From: Spirogloea muscicola
Taxonomy: Eukaryota; Streptophyta; Zygnematophyceae; Spirogloeales; Spirogloeaceae
Reading direction: 5' to 3'
DNA length: 38,673 nt
NCBI GenBank assembly: GCA_009602725.1
Contig: WELB01000082.1
Span: 165,592-204,264 of the forward strand
Below the pieces are notes generated by a model. It saw only the letters and a program-made list of their open reading frames with translations. It made no database searches and was not told the origin of the DNA. The position numbers and the translations under genes are program-made. Below are positions 8,820 to 19,955 of this stretch, piece by piece; the stretch's first letter is position 1; each line of letters opens with the position of its first letter.

Positions 8820-9004
8820 CCCCTCCATCGCTCAATGCACGCTCCGTTTCTCGACTCCACTTGCTGTAGCAGCAGACTACAACCGGTCGTTGCGGCTCCA
8901 TTCCCTTGCCACGTATCGCGCGCGTGGTGAGCCGGCTTGCACGCACGCGTACTTCTCAGGCGCGTCAAGGTCTTCTCGCTCTTGCCTTAGCCGCGTGGTT
9001 TAAG

Positions 9005-9360
9005 CGCCATTCGGCCTTCGGACGTTGTCCTTTCTGGGCTGGCTTTCCACAGCCCACGCCCGCCTTTGAAAGAGCTCCCTTTCGTTTCATGTACACTGCG
9101 CGCTTCTATTCCGCTGTTCTGAGGCCGGCGTTGACCCGGGAAGGCGCTGTGCGGGAAGAAACAGCTGTTCTCTGCTGCTGTTGTCTCCCACTTGCAGCTG
9201 CCGAAAGGTTTACAGAGCAGGCACCCTTACTCTTATCCACGTTGTCCGACTCCTTGGACCTTCTTCATACTTCGTGGGCTGGGCTTTCACAGCCCTTGCC
9301 CACTTCAGAAGAATTGCTTCTTCTCTTGCGCGGCCTCTCACAGCCATCGCCTTGCCTTAA
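9005..9360 (+). repeat. Two or three divergent hairpin-repeat copies
   Basis: Copy at 9012-9075 (cttcggacgttgtcc, tgggctggctttccacagcc) and copy at 9238-9315 (ccttcttcatacttcg, gggctgggctttcacagccc, ttgcccacttcagaag). A fragment ggcctctcacagcc follows at about 9332-9347. All are + strand and about 20-30 percent diverged from the best copies. Confidence 0.7.
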
Positions 9361-9585
9361 GGGCAGTGTCTGTAAGAGAAGGCGCGCGGTGCACATGAAA
9401 CGGCTGTAAGTGGAAGGAGGCGGCCCGCCTGGAGCCTGAGGCGACCTAGAGAATTGAACAAGGGAATGCAGGCAGACTAGGGAGCTCCTCTAGGTGGCGC
9501 CTGACCTAGAGCCGCCTCTGAGAGAGATGGAGCGTGGTACGCATGAGATGTAAATGCGGCCAAGTCAAGCCAGCCCACTGCTCAG

Positions 9586-9830
9586 GCAAAAGCTAGTGCA
9601 AAGGAACGGGCTACACAATCGACGCCCTATGCTAACTGGGGGCTACGAGTGCAGAAGCTGGCTAAACGGGGGCTTCAATATCCCTCCAAGAGAAAGAGCT
9701 CTTTGGAGAAGGTGAATGCATACAGTAGACACAAGTAAGGGAGCAAGTAAGCCGCTACAATTTGCAGGCAAAGCTAGTGCAAAGATTGGGCTAAACAAAG
9801 CAAAGCCCTCTGCCAAAGGGGCTTAGGCGA
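9586..9830 (+). repeat. Second dispersed repeat, gctagtgcaaa type
   Basis: Two direct copies, 9586-9640 and 9766-9826, share gcaaa(a)gctagtgcaaag, then gggctanacaa and gccc. A third copy lies at 19141-19185. The spacing here is 180 bases. No coding potential is seen. Confidence 0.65.
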
Positions 9831-10240
9831 AAAGAACAAGCTCTTCTGAAGGGCAGCGATGGCTGTGGAAGGCAAGCCCAAGTTATCAAATATGGTCCAA
9901 AGGCGGCTGAAATTCTCACACCACCCACAGCAAGTGGCTAGTACTAACGCGTATGACCTCGCCACCCCTTGGAATGTGGTCGTAGAAGCGGCAAGCTTGA
10001 GACAGGGTGAGCTACATCTGCAAAAGCGGTTGGTATGCTCGACTTTGCGAGAGCCACAGCTCATGCTTATTTCACCAGTGCCACCATCAAGCCACGCAGC
10101 TGCCAAATTGCCAAATTGTACAGACTGTGGCCTCGCTTCAGGAGGTGAAAACGAGGCCTTCTGAATCAACCAGCATCCACATGTCCACTCCCACAAGGCA
10201 CGCACACTTGCAGAGGCACAGTATACACGTGTAAGGCCCA
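9831..10240. other. Intergenic stretch downstream of the phosphatase gene
   Basis: Open frames of up to about 100 codons on + and 160 on - have no recognisable features and odd composition. This is most likely the 3' untranslated and intergenic part of the phosphatase gene. Confidence 0.4.
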
Positions 10241-13200
10241 CTACCGGCTGCCATTCGTTGAACAAGCATCCACAATGTCTTGTAGCTCATCTCTTACAGC
10301 TAAGTGGCAGAAGAGAAATTGGCTCTGCAACAGATGAACACAAGAATGAGAGCAACCTTCAGTCCCATCCTTAATCCAAATACCACATTTTACCTTGACA
10401 CTTTGCAAAGAGCACAACAAGCATGTCCTTCCTGATCTCGTAGCCAGCAGACAGACACTCCACGGACAGTCCTGCACAGTCATGGCTGGTCCTGATTCTG
10501 GTGCTGCAATATAGATGAGGAGGAGATTGTGGCAACCACATGTGCTGTGCATGGAAGGATAGGTTGCAGCAAGGTCACCTTTGTCTGCACCATACCAACG
10601 CGTTGCTGTCGTAAGATGCTGATATTTGCAGCAATATCAGTGGCAGAGAGATCGCCAGCAAGTACTCTCCTGATTGTGTAGTCAATGGTACAGAATGAAC
10701 CTGATCTCCCAATACCTGCACTGCTTACACACAGCAGAACCGCCTCCCAAGAAGATCTAAGTAATCAGATCTGCTCTGCGTTCGATTCAAGACTGTGTAA
10801 CTCGCTGCAATCATTGTGAGGGACAACTCATAGCTTGCCATACATATCAGTGTTGAAAGTGTCAGAACAGCGCCCACCTGCAGTGAACGATGAACGGGCC
10901 ACGGGAGATGAAATTTGTCCGCAGTATTTGCATAAGACCCCTTATAGATTTTGTCGAGACAGGAACTCCATGATCTGGCCAGTCCAGGTATTGCAAGTGT
11001 ACTAGCTGATGTGGAGGGCCCTGAGGAGTAAGATGTAGGAGAAAGGGGACGAAGAGGTCATCAATGATAAGAATAGCAGTTGAACAACAACCACAGTTGC
11101 AACCTCAGAGGCAGCAGAGACCTGGTGTGCACAGCTTTGACTATCTATAGCAATATCATTGACGTGCGCAGAAAAACAAACTGAGAGAAGGCCAGCATCT
11201 ACAAGCACATATGAGAGTACAACGGTCTGAGACATAGGCCTGACCTTAGCTTCCGTGTCCCAAACCCTCATGTGGCGTATTGCAATGTTCTCGTGGACTT
11301 CTACATGCATATTTACAACCTGAAGAGAACCATACACTTCCACGTTCCCAGTATAATTTGGAAAGTACTGCCAACACTTCACCTGTACCAAGCACGTGAA
11401 TTCATGTGTCATGTACTATACGGAAAATGACTTCTAATATAACAATGTTGTGAAGGTAACGGTTGCAGTGCACGATCTCGTGAAAGATCTATGCAGCTTC
11501 CCATCGACCTAGTGTGCAACGTGAGATGGCGGCGACTGCTCCCTCACTTGTAGTTACAGGATAGAGGAGTTGCTGGACTCATAGACTGTCATTCGTTTCT
11601 ACTGTACACCTGCGTCTTATCAGCAAGCAGTGCCAGACCTTATTGTCCTCAATCGTCTGTGTGAGCATTATGATGGCAGGACAATTGTACTGCATTGCCA
11701 TCTCCCAAAAGTCCGCAGCAGTATTGCTTTGGGGACCCTGAGTACTTATGTATCTTGGCAAGGTGGGGTTGTGGTTATCCTGCCAGGAGCACGCTGCTGG
11801 CAATCAGGCAAACACCACAGTGCTAGGAGCAAACAATTCCTTCCAGCACCCTTGGTAGCTCAAGCAACTCTTGTAGATCTTCTTCATGCACCATGGCTTA
11901 GTAATGGGCTGCATGACCTGAACCAAAAGGCTTGCAGTGCTGCAGGGGTATTCGACAAGTACATAAAGTGTTATGACACTGTGCGAGCTAGTTCAGCTCA
12001 GATGGCCTAAAGCTCAGAAGCAACAGAATCACCTTAATGTGGCTGGCATTGATATAATCGGAACCATCCTGGTTGTGTCTCCTTGGGCCTTTCAGACGCA
12101 CGCGATGCTCATCATCTTTGCCAACAGATCAAGGATTTTTCCTTCATAAAAAGAGGCCAGTACGCTTGCATGCAAGATAGGCAACTGCACCTGCATTCGT
12201 CATTTCGACCAAGTCACACCGAGTCCTCCTTGCCAGGACTGCTAACAATCAAGAGGGAGGTTGCTTGATGGGAAATCTGAAGCCAATCTGAACAAGGCCT
12301 TACGGCTGGAGGGAGGGGATACATGGTAGGACATCTGCATATCGGTTCTTGTCCCGGTTGGCCGGCAGGTACGCAGCCGTTATTCTGGCTGCTTCTCTTG
12401 GGCGGCTAGTTGCCTCAGCTTTCTGCTGCAGAAGAAGGAACACTCCAATCAATTGCACGATGCAAGACGGAGCTGCAAACGACAAGCCCTGAACTTCGGG
12501 CTAAGAGCACAACCGATGTTGTGAGCAATTTGAGTGCTATTTATCCTGCCAGAGGAGCCTGGGCAGCTGTAAGTCCAGTACATTGTGACTGCAGGTAACC
12601 TGCAGGAATGAAATCGGGCATTCTGCAACAATCTGCCTCAATGCAAGCAGAACCTCAAGAGCAGCAAATGCTCTGTCGAGCCCAGTCAGCCTTCCATTCA
12701 AGGGGCGCTCCAGCTCCTCGATGCTCTGCTGCAGCTGCAGCAAGGCCCTCTCACACGTCTGGAGCTGCAACGCAGTCAGCTCCGAGGAGGAGCTCTCCAG
12801 CAGCCCACTACCGTCCATGCTCAGCCTGCAGAACAGTAATCCAGCACCGAGATAAAGAATGACTATTAGTATCTGATGAATTACTTTCCCCATGTGATGT
12901 TACTGAATATGGTATAGAGAAGCCTTGCTTTGCAATGGCTCCTGCAAAGCTGAAGGAATGTCCAATGTGCCCATCTGAGAGAGGTACTGGCAGCCGCCAG
13001 CATGCGCAGCCGGCGACGCCGATAGGACCATCGAGGCCAGCTTTGCAGACTCCTCTTCGAGCTCGTCTTCTGCATGGCCTCGTGAGTGAGCGGCAAATAT
13101 ATGTGCCTTGCTCCATCTCCTGGCCGCCCCAGTCAACGGATTCGGCTCACGCCGGCAGAGGCAGCCAGCGGCGTGGCTGAGAAAGGAGCGGCGAGCGACG

Positions 13201-13300
13201 AGCTCGAATCGATCCTTAGACCTCGCCGGAGAGGGTACTACCGTGCCGGCCGGTCGTACGCCGCGCTTCCGGGGCTGGGCGTGGCGGGCGAGTCGTCCAT
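10241..13300 (-). CDS. PTP1: Protein-tyrosine phosphatase, plant PTP1-like
   Basis: This enzyme removes phosphate from phosphotyrosine in proteins, probably in the cytosol. Ten exons join with consistent phases: 13300-13242, 13119-12904, 12825-12600, 12425-12323, 12115-12033, 11779-11639, 11382-11245, 11020-10878, 10720-10579 and 10324-10241 (TAG), about 444 residues. Landmarks in order are NRDKNRYADVLPYDEHRVRL, GSDYINASHIK, RYISTQGPQSNTAADFWEM, IIMLTQ, VKCWQYFPNY, YLDWPDHGVP (Asp about 338), the signature HCSAGIGRSG (Cys about 369, Arg about 375) and the Q loop RQQRVGMVQT. Every catalytic element of a classical PTP is present. The first 170 residues are not phosphatase-like; they include an acidic segment and a Leu/Gln-rich helical part (LQTCERALLQLQQSIEELE). 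The first intron is the least certain: it was set by phase only. A (CGG)n run and an N lie about 100 bases upstream of the ATG. Confidence 0.92.
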
Positions 13301-13907
13301 GGCCGCCGCCGCCGCCGACGGGCATGCGCGCCGGAGGACGGCCCTCGGCAGCCCCGCCGCAGCCAGCAGCGCCAGCCTCATGCGCAGTGCCGCCGCCGCG
13401 CCCNGCGGACGCGGCTCGGTGACCAACAGCACTTCTCCCTGCGCAGGTCCGCTCCCGGAGCGGGCCCGGCCAGCGGCCACGTGGCAGTCCACTGTGCGGC
13501 GGTTCTGTGCGATCATGCTAGGGGCACACTAGCATTCCTCGGGGCATTAGTTGCAATTATGAAGTTAAACCTGTCGGGGATTTCCACACGCTTGACTCGT
13601 GGGTTACTAACGTCCCTTTTCAGCCGCATTCCCAGTGTCACCTTAACCCCGCTTTGCACTAGGGCTTCGCCTTATGTAGCCACTTTTCTCGCCTGCCACT
13701 GCTGCCGCCCCTACTTCTCCAGCAGCTCCAGTCACGTACATTTCGTGTAGTTGAAACGAACGAAGGCCAAATGGCCAAGTACAAAGGCAAGCACATCTTA
13801 AGACCTACGTAACCTACAGTAGACCCGCTCGGTAACCACGGGTCAAAACAAGTAGCTGCTAGCTGCTAGCGGCTACATCATTTGATGTGCTTTGCCTTCG
13901 TACTTGT

Positions 13908-13987
13908 TTGGCCCCTTCGAACCTTGTCAATTCTTTTCGGGCTGGCTTCTCACAGCCCTTGCCCCCATTGGGAGAGCCACTTCTTCT
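13908..13987 (+). repeat. Hairpin repeat, full-length + copy
   Basis: Almost identical to 8092-8170: cccttcgaaccttgtcaatt, cttttcgggctggcttctca, cagcccttgcccccattggg and agagccacttcttc. These two copies give the best view of the unit. The word gccttcgtacttg just before it also appears next to the copy near 38270. Confidence 0.88.
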
Positions 13988-14202
13988 TTGTACTTGGCCA
14001 TGGTGGCCTTCGATTGTTTCAAATACACGAAATCTCTCCTTTTCTCACCATCCCTTCCCTGAGCGGTGTTTTGACTCGGATTCGCCTCCCACTCATACCG
14101 TGCGCAGCGCATGCCCTTTCTGCCTTGTATACGGCCACTCAGGCCCCTCCACTCAATTCACACTCAATCCCCTGCAACATAACAGCCGCCAGAGCCAGCT
14201 CC

Positions 14203-14203
14203 C

Positions 14204-14240
<37 letters not shown>
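14203..14240 (+). repeat. (CGG)n microsatellite
   Basis: About twelve uninterrupted CGG triplets just before an ATG at 14243, one of several such runs in the window. Confidence 0.85.
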
Positions 14241-14720
14241 GGATGCTGTGCGCAGCCGCGGCGTGGAAGCTCGGCGGCGCCTCCGCCGCTCCTGCGCCGC
14301 GGCCGGGCGGCTATCTTTGCCAGTCCCCGGTACTAGTACGAGGGCCAGGCCGCATCGGTCCTTCGCGGCGTCGCGATCTCGCGCGGGGCGGCGGCGAGGG
14401 AGGCCGTCCTGGCGGTCGCCGCGTCGGCGTCATGGCGGCGGCGGCCACGAGCGGTGGCGGCGGCGGCGTCATGAGGTGCGATTGCGGCCTGTGTGTTGAT
14501 CATATCGTACTGCGGCTCTGTCCACTGCTCGGCTGTCCTCAGCACTGTCCAGGTCGGAAAAGTCTCAGCTCGAGGCACAGTCCAGGCGCAGCTGCTAGCC
14601 AAGAGCTTCAAAGTTCGAGTAGATCGACAGACCAGCACGCAGACAAGGATGCATGCAGCCGCGGTTGCTTCATAAGGCTTGTGAAATGTAAGATTCTGAT
14701 GCCATTCTGCCGAGCTCGCA

Positions 14721-17700
14721 ATGCCCAATTTCCCACTGATTAGTGGGGACGTCCTTGCGACGTCCAACGGCAACGGTTCCGCCTCACCAAAGGCCAAGCA
14801 TGCGGTCGTCTGCGGCGGCGGCGTCATCGGGGCCTGCACCGCCTACTTCTTGGCGCAGAAGGGCGTCAGCGTCACGCTTGTGGAGAAGTGCGCAGGTGAG
14901 GCCTCTTGCTCCCTCTCTTGCAGCTAGTCGCCGTGACCGGGAGCACGTCGGGCCTCCCGTAGGTGCTTGCCTAGCGGTCCTCTGTGCACCCAAATGTACA
15001 TCTACGTGCTTATGTATCTTCAGCTTAGGACGCTTTCTACACCCTGTTGGCTGCATCGCGCGATTGATGACATCACCCTCTGATCTCAAATGCCAAGCCC
15101 TTTATTTAGTACACAAACCATATTGATTAAATCAGAAAATACAAGCCATACCTTGCCCCTACATGCAAAGATTCATACTCTCTAAACCTTGGCTTATGCC
15201 ATTCTTCTACTTCCTGCAGTTGCCTGTGCAGCTTCAGGGAAGGCTGGCGGCTTTCTGGCTTATGATTGGAATGACCGGAGCCCGGTCAAGGAGCTGGCCA
15301 GAGCCAGCTTCAAGCTTCACAAACAGCTGGCGTCAGAGTTGAAGCAGGACTACGGATATCGTAGTGTCAGTGCTCTGAGCTTGAGCGTCAAAGAGCCTGC
15401 TGCCACTTCCAAGCCCTCCAAGGAGTCCCACAAGGTGAGCACAGTGTCACATGTGTCTGTATCCTTGATGTCCTCAAGAGTATCACGTCATGGACCCTCA
15501 AGCATGACCAATTGTTCAGGGTCTCCTGCAAAGAGTAGCTCCTGCTCACATCTAAGGCAGGACCTTCCAGAGGCGGTGTCTTACCTTGCTCGACTGATGA
15601 GCTCTTGTGGCACACGGTTGACTTTTGAAAGACGAAAGGAGGGCTGCCCTCATGGATTGATGGGCCAGTCAGATCAGCTGCTGAGATTGGCAACGAGGTG
15701 ACAACTGCCCAAGTGCATCCACAACTCTTCACGAGGGCAGTTGTGGGTACTGCTGTGGAGAAGTATGGTGTCAAGGTGCTCTTTTCCAGATTAGAGTTTT
15801 GTGGCATATTGTAGTATTCCATGTACTTTGATATGGATTCAAGAAGCTCGCCTATCTCCTTGCTTGCCTCAGTCCAGCAGCCTGGTCCGTGTCCTGCCTT
15901 CACCATGATGTATAGCGCAGGTGTATCTTGACGGCCAAAACCCTCTGTTAGCTTGCTTGGAGTTGATATTGACATTCTACTGACCTTCTCTTCAGCATTC
16001 AATTCTTCAAATTCAGGTGCAAATAGGAGAAGTCCAGGACATTGAAGTGGACAGGCTCGGGCCGAGGTACTAGAATCTCTTGCCTTGGATGCTGCCACTA
16101 GTGCTCATGCTATGTAGGAACATAGGCAAAGAGTTTCTTCCAAAAGGACATATCCCTTATGTGTTCACTGTTCTAGCTGAGATATTAAAGAGGTTCTTTT
16201 GACAAATGGACCTTCTGTCTGTACAGCTCCTCAAGAGTAACGGGCGTTGTTGTGAATGGTCAGCTAATACATACAGGTACAGGTTACTGCTCTCTTATGC
16301 TTTTCCATAGGTACTGCAGAACTGCAACTAGCACCACTCGCCTTGCCTGTCTTCATGTCCTTGATTCATATGAGCTGTTTGTGTTGCTGGATGTGCACGG
16401 GGGGTAGAAATTCCATTTACAAAGCTTTCAATTGTTTCGCTGGTTATGCACGGGAGGTAGTAACTACAGTCACAAAGCTTTCAACAATTAGTTGTGACCC
16501 CTAGCTGCACAGCTTTCACCTTCTCAATTGTCAAGGCTCTCTGCTAACATCAACGTCAGATGCTGTGGTGCTCGCTATGGGGCCTTGGTCCAATCGCCAC
16601 AAGCTCATCTCCCAGGTAAGCGTGCCATCAGCCGAGGCTCACCTTTCTTCATGACTACTGGGGAGGAATGGGTAGTCGTGTAGCTGATGTATTCATGCCC
16701 TAAACCCTCTGTTAGCTCGGTGACCTAGTGTGAGCCTTGCGATGCCCAGCAAGCATAGGCACCAGCTGTCTCCTCTGCTTTAGTGACCTCTCTGACGCCT
16801 CGACTTGCTGATCGTGCGGGCTCTTTCCATCTGTGTGTTGGGCAGCTGACAACGATCACTGGCCTCAAAGCCAACAGCATCGTGCTGCGCCCAAAGCAGC
16901 CTGACAACATCTCCCCTCACTGTCTCTTCCTCACTTACAGGTCCAAGATTCGACCTCGCTTCGTGCCCACTACTTGCACAAAGCCAACTGGAATCTGTGT
17001 GACAATTGCAGATCTCACGGACTGGCATGCTGTCTGCTACTGAGAGTACTGCGCCTGGCGGCGCCGCACCTTGACCTCTATTGCATGGCAGAACCCAATC
17101 TGGCAAAGAGATGGACCCTGAGATCTACCCCCGAGCAACCGGCGAGGTGTATGTGTGCGGTGTCTCAAGTACGGAGGAGGTGCCAGAGGATCCTGCAAGC
17201 ATACTTCCAACACCTGGGGCTCCTGATATGTTGAAAAGGTCGGGCTTTCTGGCCCATGTCATCAACAGGACCTGATATTGGCATTGGGCTGGTTGTTTCA
17301 ATGTGAGGCTTTGTCGCCTCTGAGGATGCACACTCGCCCTTTGGTATTGGAGAAAATCAATCATTTCTGTCTGTGCTGTCCTGCCGAAGGCACGTGGTAA
17401 TTGGCCCGCCACTGGTAGCTGATTGAGTGTGTCGCATGTGTGGCAGGGTGGCTCTGACAGTTTCCAGCGAGCTTGCTGAGGCAGAGGTCACAGTAGAGCA
17501 GGCCTGCTTCTTACCATGCTCAGCGGACGGCATTCCTGTCATAGGTACGCACCTTACCCAGCTCGCTGTGGCATGGAAAGGTCGATGCCACTGATAAAGC
17601 GGGCCTTCCTGGTAACCTTCTGTGGCTGCATGACAAGGTGCACACCGCCATGGGATCTGCAGGTATGATTCCGGGCGTGGAAGGCGCATATGTTGGGACG

Positions 17701-17844
17701 GGCCACAGCTGCTGGGGCATTTTGAACGCGCCCGCAACCGGCGCAGCCCTCTCAGAGTTGATTGCAGACGGGTCCTCGTCCTTGGTAGATCTGTCGCCAT
17801 TTGATCCCCAGCGTTTCTGCGTGCCGGCTGGCTTCAGGCGGTAG
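14721..17844 (+). CDS. FAD-dependent oxidoreductase (DAO family)
   Basis: Ten exons with matching phases: 14721-14895, 15220-15434, 15632-15775, 16017-16066, 16227-16276, 16560-16615, 16846-16940, 17092-17238, 17447-17544 and 17663-17844 (TAG), about 403 residues. The N-terminus carries the Rossmann FAD motif HAVVCGGGVIGACTAYFLAQ (GxGxxG at about 32-37) with VTLVEK after it. Further family segments are SGKAGGFLAYDW, WIDGPVRSAAEIG, VTGVVVNGQ, DAVVLAMGPWS, IYPRATGEVYVCG, SADGIPVIG and the C-terminal FAD loop YVGTGHSCWGILNAPATG. The pattern is that of plant and fungal proteins related to yeast TDA3, whose substrate is unclear; an amine or amino acid is likely for the fold. The second ACAASGKAGG segment follows the usual join after the dinucleotide motif. 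The start is the first ATG before the FAD motif; a further 5' exon with a targeting peptide cannot be excluded. Confidence 0.92.
16386..16491 (+). repeat. 53-bp tandem duplication in an intron
   Basis: Two copies, 16386-16438 and 16439-16491, share gctgg, tgcacggg, ggtag and acaaagctttcaa in the same spacing. They lie in the intron between exons 5 and 6 of the oxidoreductase gene. Confidence 0.7.
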
Positions 17845-18159
17845 AGGGATCTCCTGTGACTGCACTCGCGTGAACGTCTGCAGGAGGTTACTTCTGGCAA
17901 CTGTTTGTCTTGACGGAGCCTGCATGCTGGAGGCTGCTTGAGTGAGCACAAGCAGGCGCAGGAACTATGAAGGACTGCTTCCGCAGGCTAGACCGTGCAC
18001 ATTCGTCCTACTGACAGACCTACTACATCATTGTGGGCCAGCGTGAGGGCCTGTTTCTAAGCAGTGCTGTGCTGCCACTGAGCACAAGGTCACCGTGTTC
18101 TTTTGACCACGCCACACAGAGCCCGGCAATCCCGCGACCGGCGACTCTGCCAGTCCATA

Positions 18160-18412
18160 AAAGTTGGACAAGGTAGAGAAGTAGCGTCTTCCAAAGGGAG
18201 ACGAAGGCTGCAACAGGGCAGCCCAGACAATATCCAGAAGAGACGGTGGAGAGGGGAGCCCCAACAAGAAAGCAGGTAGGGTGATGGCCCGCCAGTATAA
18301 GTTGATGCGCTTCTCAAGGAGCCGCTAGCACGCAAGGCGAGAGAAAGAGCACTTCCAAAGTGGGCGAGGGCTGTGGAGAGCCAGCCCGATAAGAGTGGAC
18401 AAGGTTCGATGG
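18160..18412 (-). repeat. Two minus-strand hairpin-repeat copies
   Basis: The copy at 18160-18240 is divergent: read on the minus strand its stem is ggctgc with gcagcc instead of the usual GGGCTG with CAGCCC. The copy at 18345-18412 is better preserved (tcgaaccttgtccactc, gggctggctctccacagccc). The peptide module at 18540-18466 lies just upstream of it on the same strand. Confidence 0.75.
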
Positions 18413-18465
18413 GACCGAGAAGTGCTTAACCACACAACTAAGCAAGTCCCGCAGAGGATGGTTAA

Positions 18466-18540
18466 TTAGTAACCTCTAGTTAGCAGCCGCAGGTCAGAAA
18501 GACTAGCCGCCGGAAGGCAGTCCAATTGACGAAAGCCAGA
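18466..18540 (-). other. Conserved repeat-borne peptide, copy 3
   Basis: The minus strand reads SGFRQLDCLPAAS then LSDLRLLTRGY and a TAA stop. Over 24 residues it matches the peptide at 8276-8350 at about 17 positions, though codons differ (for example tct-gac-ctg against tca-gat-ttg for Ser-Asp-Leu). Downstream, about 60 bases later, lies a hairpin repeat. Confidence 0.62.
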
Positions 18541-18984
18541 GACTGTAACTAGAGCACGGCCAGCGCGCAAGTGCAAGGTGTGGGCCAAGGACTGTGGAGT
18601 AATGTGGACAGGAGCATGTGAAACTCCTGCGCCAGCAAGCAAGCGGTGCTGAAGTTGGACTGTCGCTCCGCAGGACACAGCGCGGCGTGCAGCCCTGGTC
18701 AACAGGTCTAGCCATCGATACCGGGAAGCTCCGTGCACACCGATGGCCGTTGATGCGAACGAGTCCCTTTCTGGATGGTCCGTGTACTTGGCCTCCTTGC
18801 CACGAGCCGCGATCACTGCTGCATGCCCAGTTTTCGAAGCTGAGAGCCCCGGATTGGAGTGGTCAACCACATCTGGGTTGACCTATGTCTCGATGATGCG
18901 TGGAGAGGAAGCTCGACGCCGTGCACCTGAACGAATATAGATAATTAGCTCATCCGAAGGGGGCGAGGATGTAATGAAAGATGC

Positions 18985-19240
18985 TTCCAGGAGAGGGCGG
19001 TGGCTGGGAGAGGCCAGCCCAGAAAAAGAACAGAACAAAGAATTAACATTGTTTTCTCTTTTTCCATTCCCGAAGAGATAATGCGCGCGATAAGCATAAC
19101 TGATACGTAGGGCAGATTGTACGTTCATACAATTTAAAGGGCAATAGCTAGTGCAAAAAAGTGGGGCTACAATAACGAAGCCCGGAAAGAAACGAGAGCC
19201 TTCAGAGGAGGGGAAGCCTGTGATTGGCCAGCCCAGGAGA
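18985..19240 (-). repeat. Hairpin repeats and a gctagtgcaaa repeat
   Basis: Minus copies at about 18985-19040 (gggctggcctctcccagcc on the minus strand) and 19183-19240 (gggctggccaatcacaggc). Between them at 19141-19185 sits the third copy of the gctagtgcaaa repeat, directly abutting the second hairpin copy. Confidence 0.65.
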
Positions 19241-19489
19241 GAAAGACAGGACAGACACACCGGGAACAAAAAGAGGCGCGCTTGCGACACACAGAAGACA
19301 GCGGGCAAGGGGACCAGGCGCTCGCCACTGCGGCCGCTGCCGTCGCGCCGCTGCTCCATTGCGCAAGCCGCCAGAGCGAGGGCCCCCCCACCGCCCCACG
19401 GGCACGTTCCGCAGCTGCCAGCCGGACAGGCTCGTCCCATGCGCTTGCGTGGTCGGCGGGTCCCCCCTCTCGGGTCCCATCTCGGACCT

Positions 19490-19560
19490 TGTCCCTTCAG
19501 GGGTTGGCATCTCACAGCCCTTTGCCCACCATTGGGAGAGCCACTTCTTCTCACAGCCAT
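19490..19560 (+). repeat. Hairpin repeat, + copy
   Basis: Reads tcggaccttgtcccttcag, ggttggcatctcacagccc, ttgcccaccattgggagagc and cacttcttctcacagcc. It is well preserved in its 3' half and less so in the stem. Confidence 0.78.
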
Positions 19561-19902
19561 GGCCTTGTTGCGGGAGAACTGTCGCCCGCTTCGGAAGAGC
19601 ATCACCTCTTCTGTCGCCGTTGCGGCCCGGTCACCTGAGCCCCTCACAGTTGTCTTACAATCTTTCCAGGAAAAGGCGCGGGGTGCTCATCGTTGAGGAG
19701 GGAAGGCCAAATGAAGCCAGTACGCTGTTTGTAAGCGACAGCAAATTGCTGGCTATGCTTGGGTACCATGTCATGCATTCTCTTCCGGGCTGGCCTTTAT
19801 ACAAGTATCGGCTAACTGTGCAAGGGCGGTTGGTTTTTATCTCACACTGCATGACACCAGGCGCCCTCTTTCTTAGTACCTTGCTTTTTGCGCCATTTGG
19901 CT

Positions 19903-19955
19903 CCTTCAGACTTTGTCCATTCCTTTGGGCTGGCCTCTCACAGCAGAAGAAGAAG
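19903..19955 (+). repeat. Hairpin repeat, truncated + copy
   Basis: Reads ttcagactttgtccattcc then tttgggctggcctctcacag, after which the similarity stops. It is closest to the copy at 8393. Confidence 0.72.

Larger units (their letters stand above)
13301..14720. other. Divergent intergenic region with repeats
   Basis: Lies between the phosphatase (-) and the oxidoreductase (+). It holds a GCC-rich run with an N at 13404, a degenerate minus copy of the peptide module at 13830-13860, a related word pair (ggccaagtac, aaggcaagcaca) at 13770-13800, a full hairpin repeat at 13908-13987 and a (CGG)n run at 14203-14240. An open + frame from 14243 (Ala/Gly/Arg-rich) could be a first exon with a targeting peptide for the oxidoreductase, but no clean splice join was found. 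Confidence 0.45.

Noticed and set aside
9859-10164. Plus-strand open frame of 101 codons
   Set aside because: It starts at a good ATG, but composition and lack of any motif, plus its place just past the phosphatase stop codon, do not support a gene.
15388-16098. Long minus-strand open frame of 236 codons
   Set aside because: It runs antisense to two exons and the introns of the oxidoreductase gene, whose own exons carry clear family motifs. The antisense product has no recognisable features.
18466-18870. A 134-codon minus-strand gene ending in LLTRGY
   Set aside because: Only the last 24 residues match other copies; the rest shares nothing with the other frames ending in the same peptide, so it is treated as a repeat tail and not as an intact gene.
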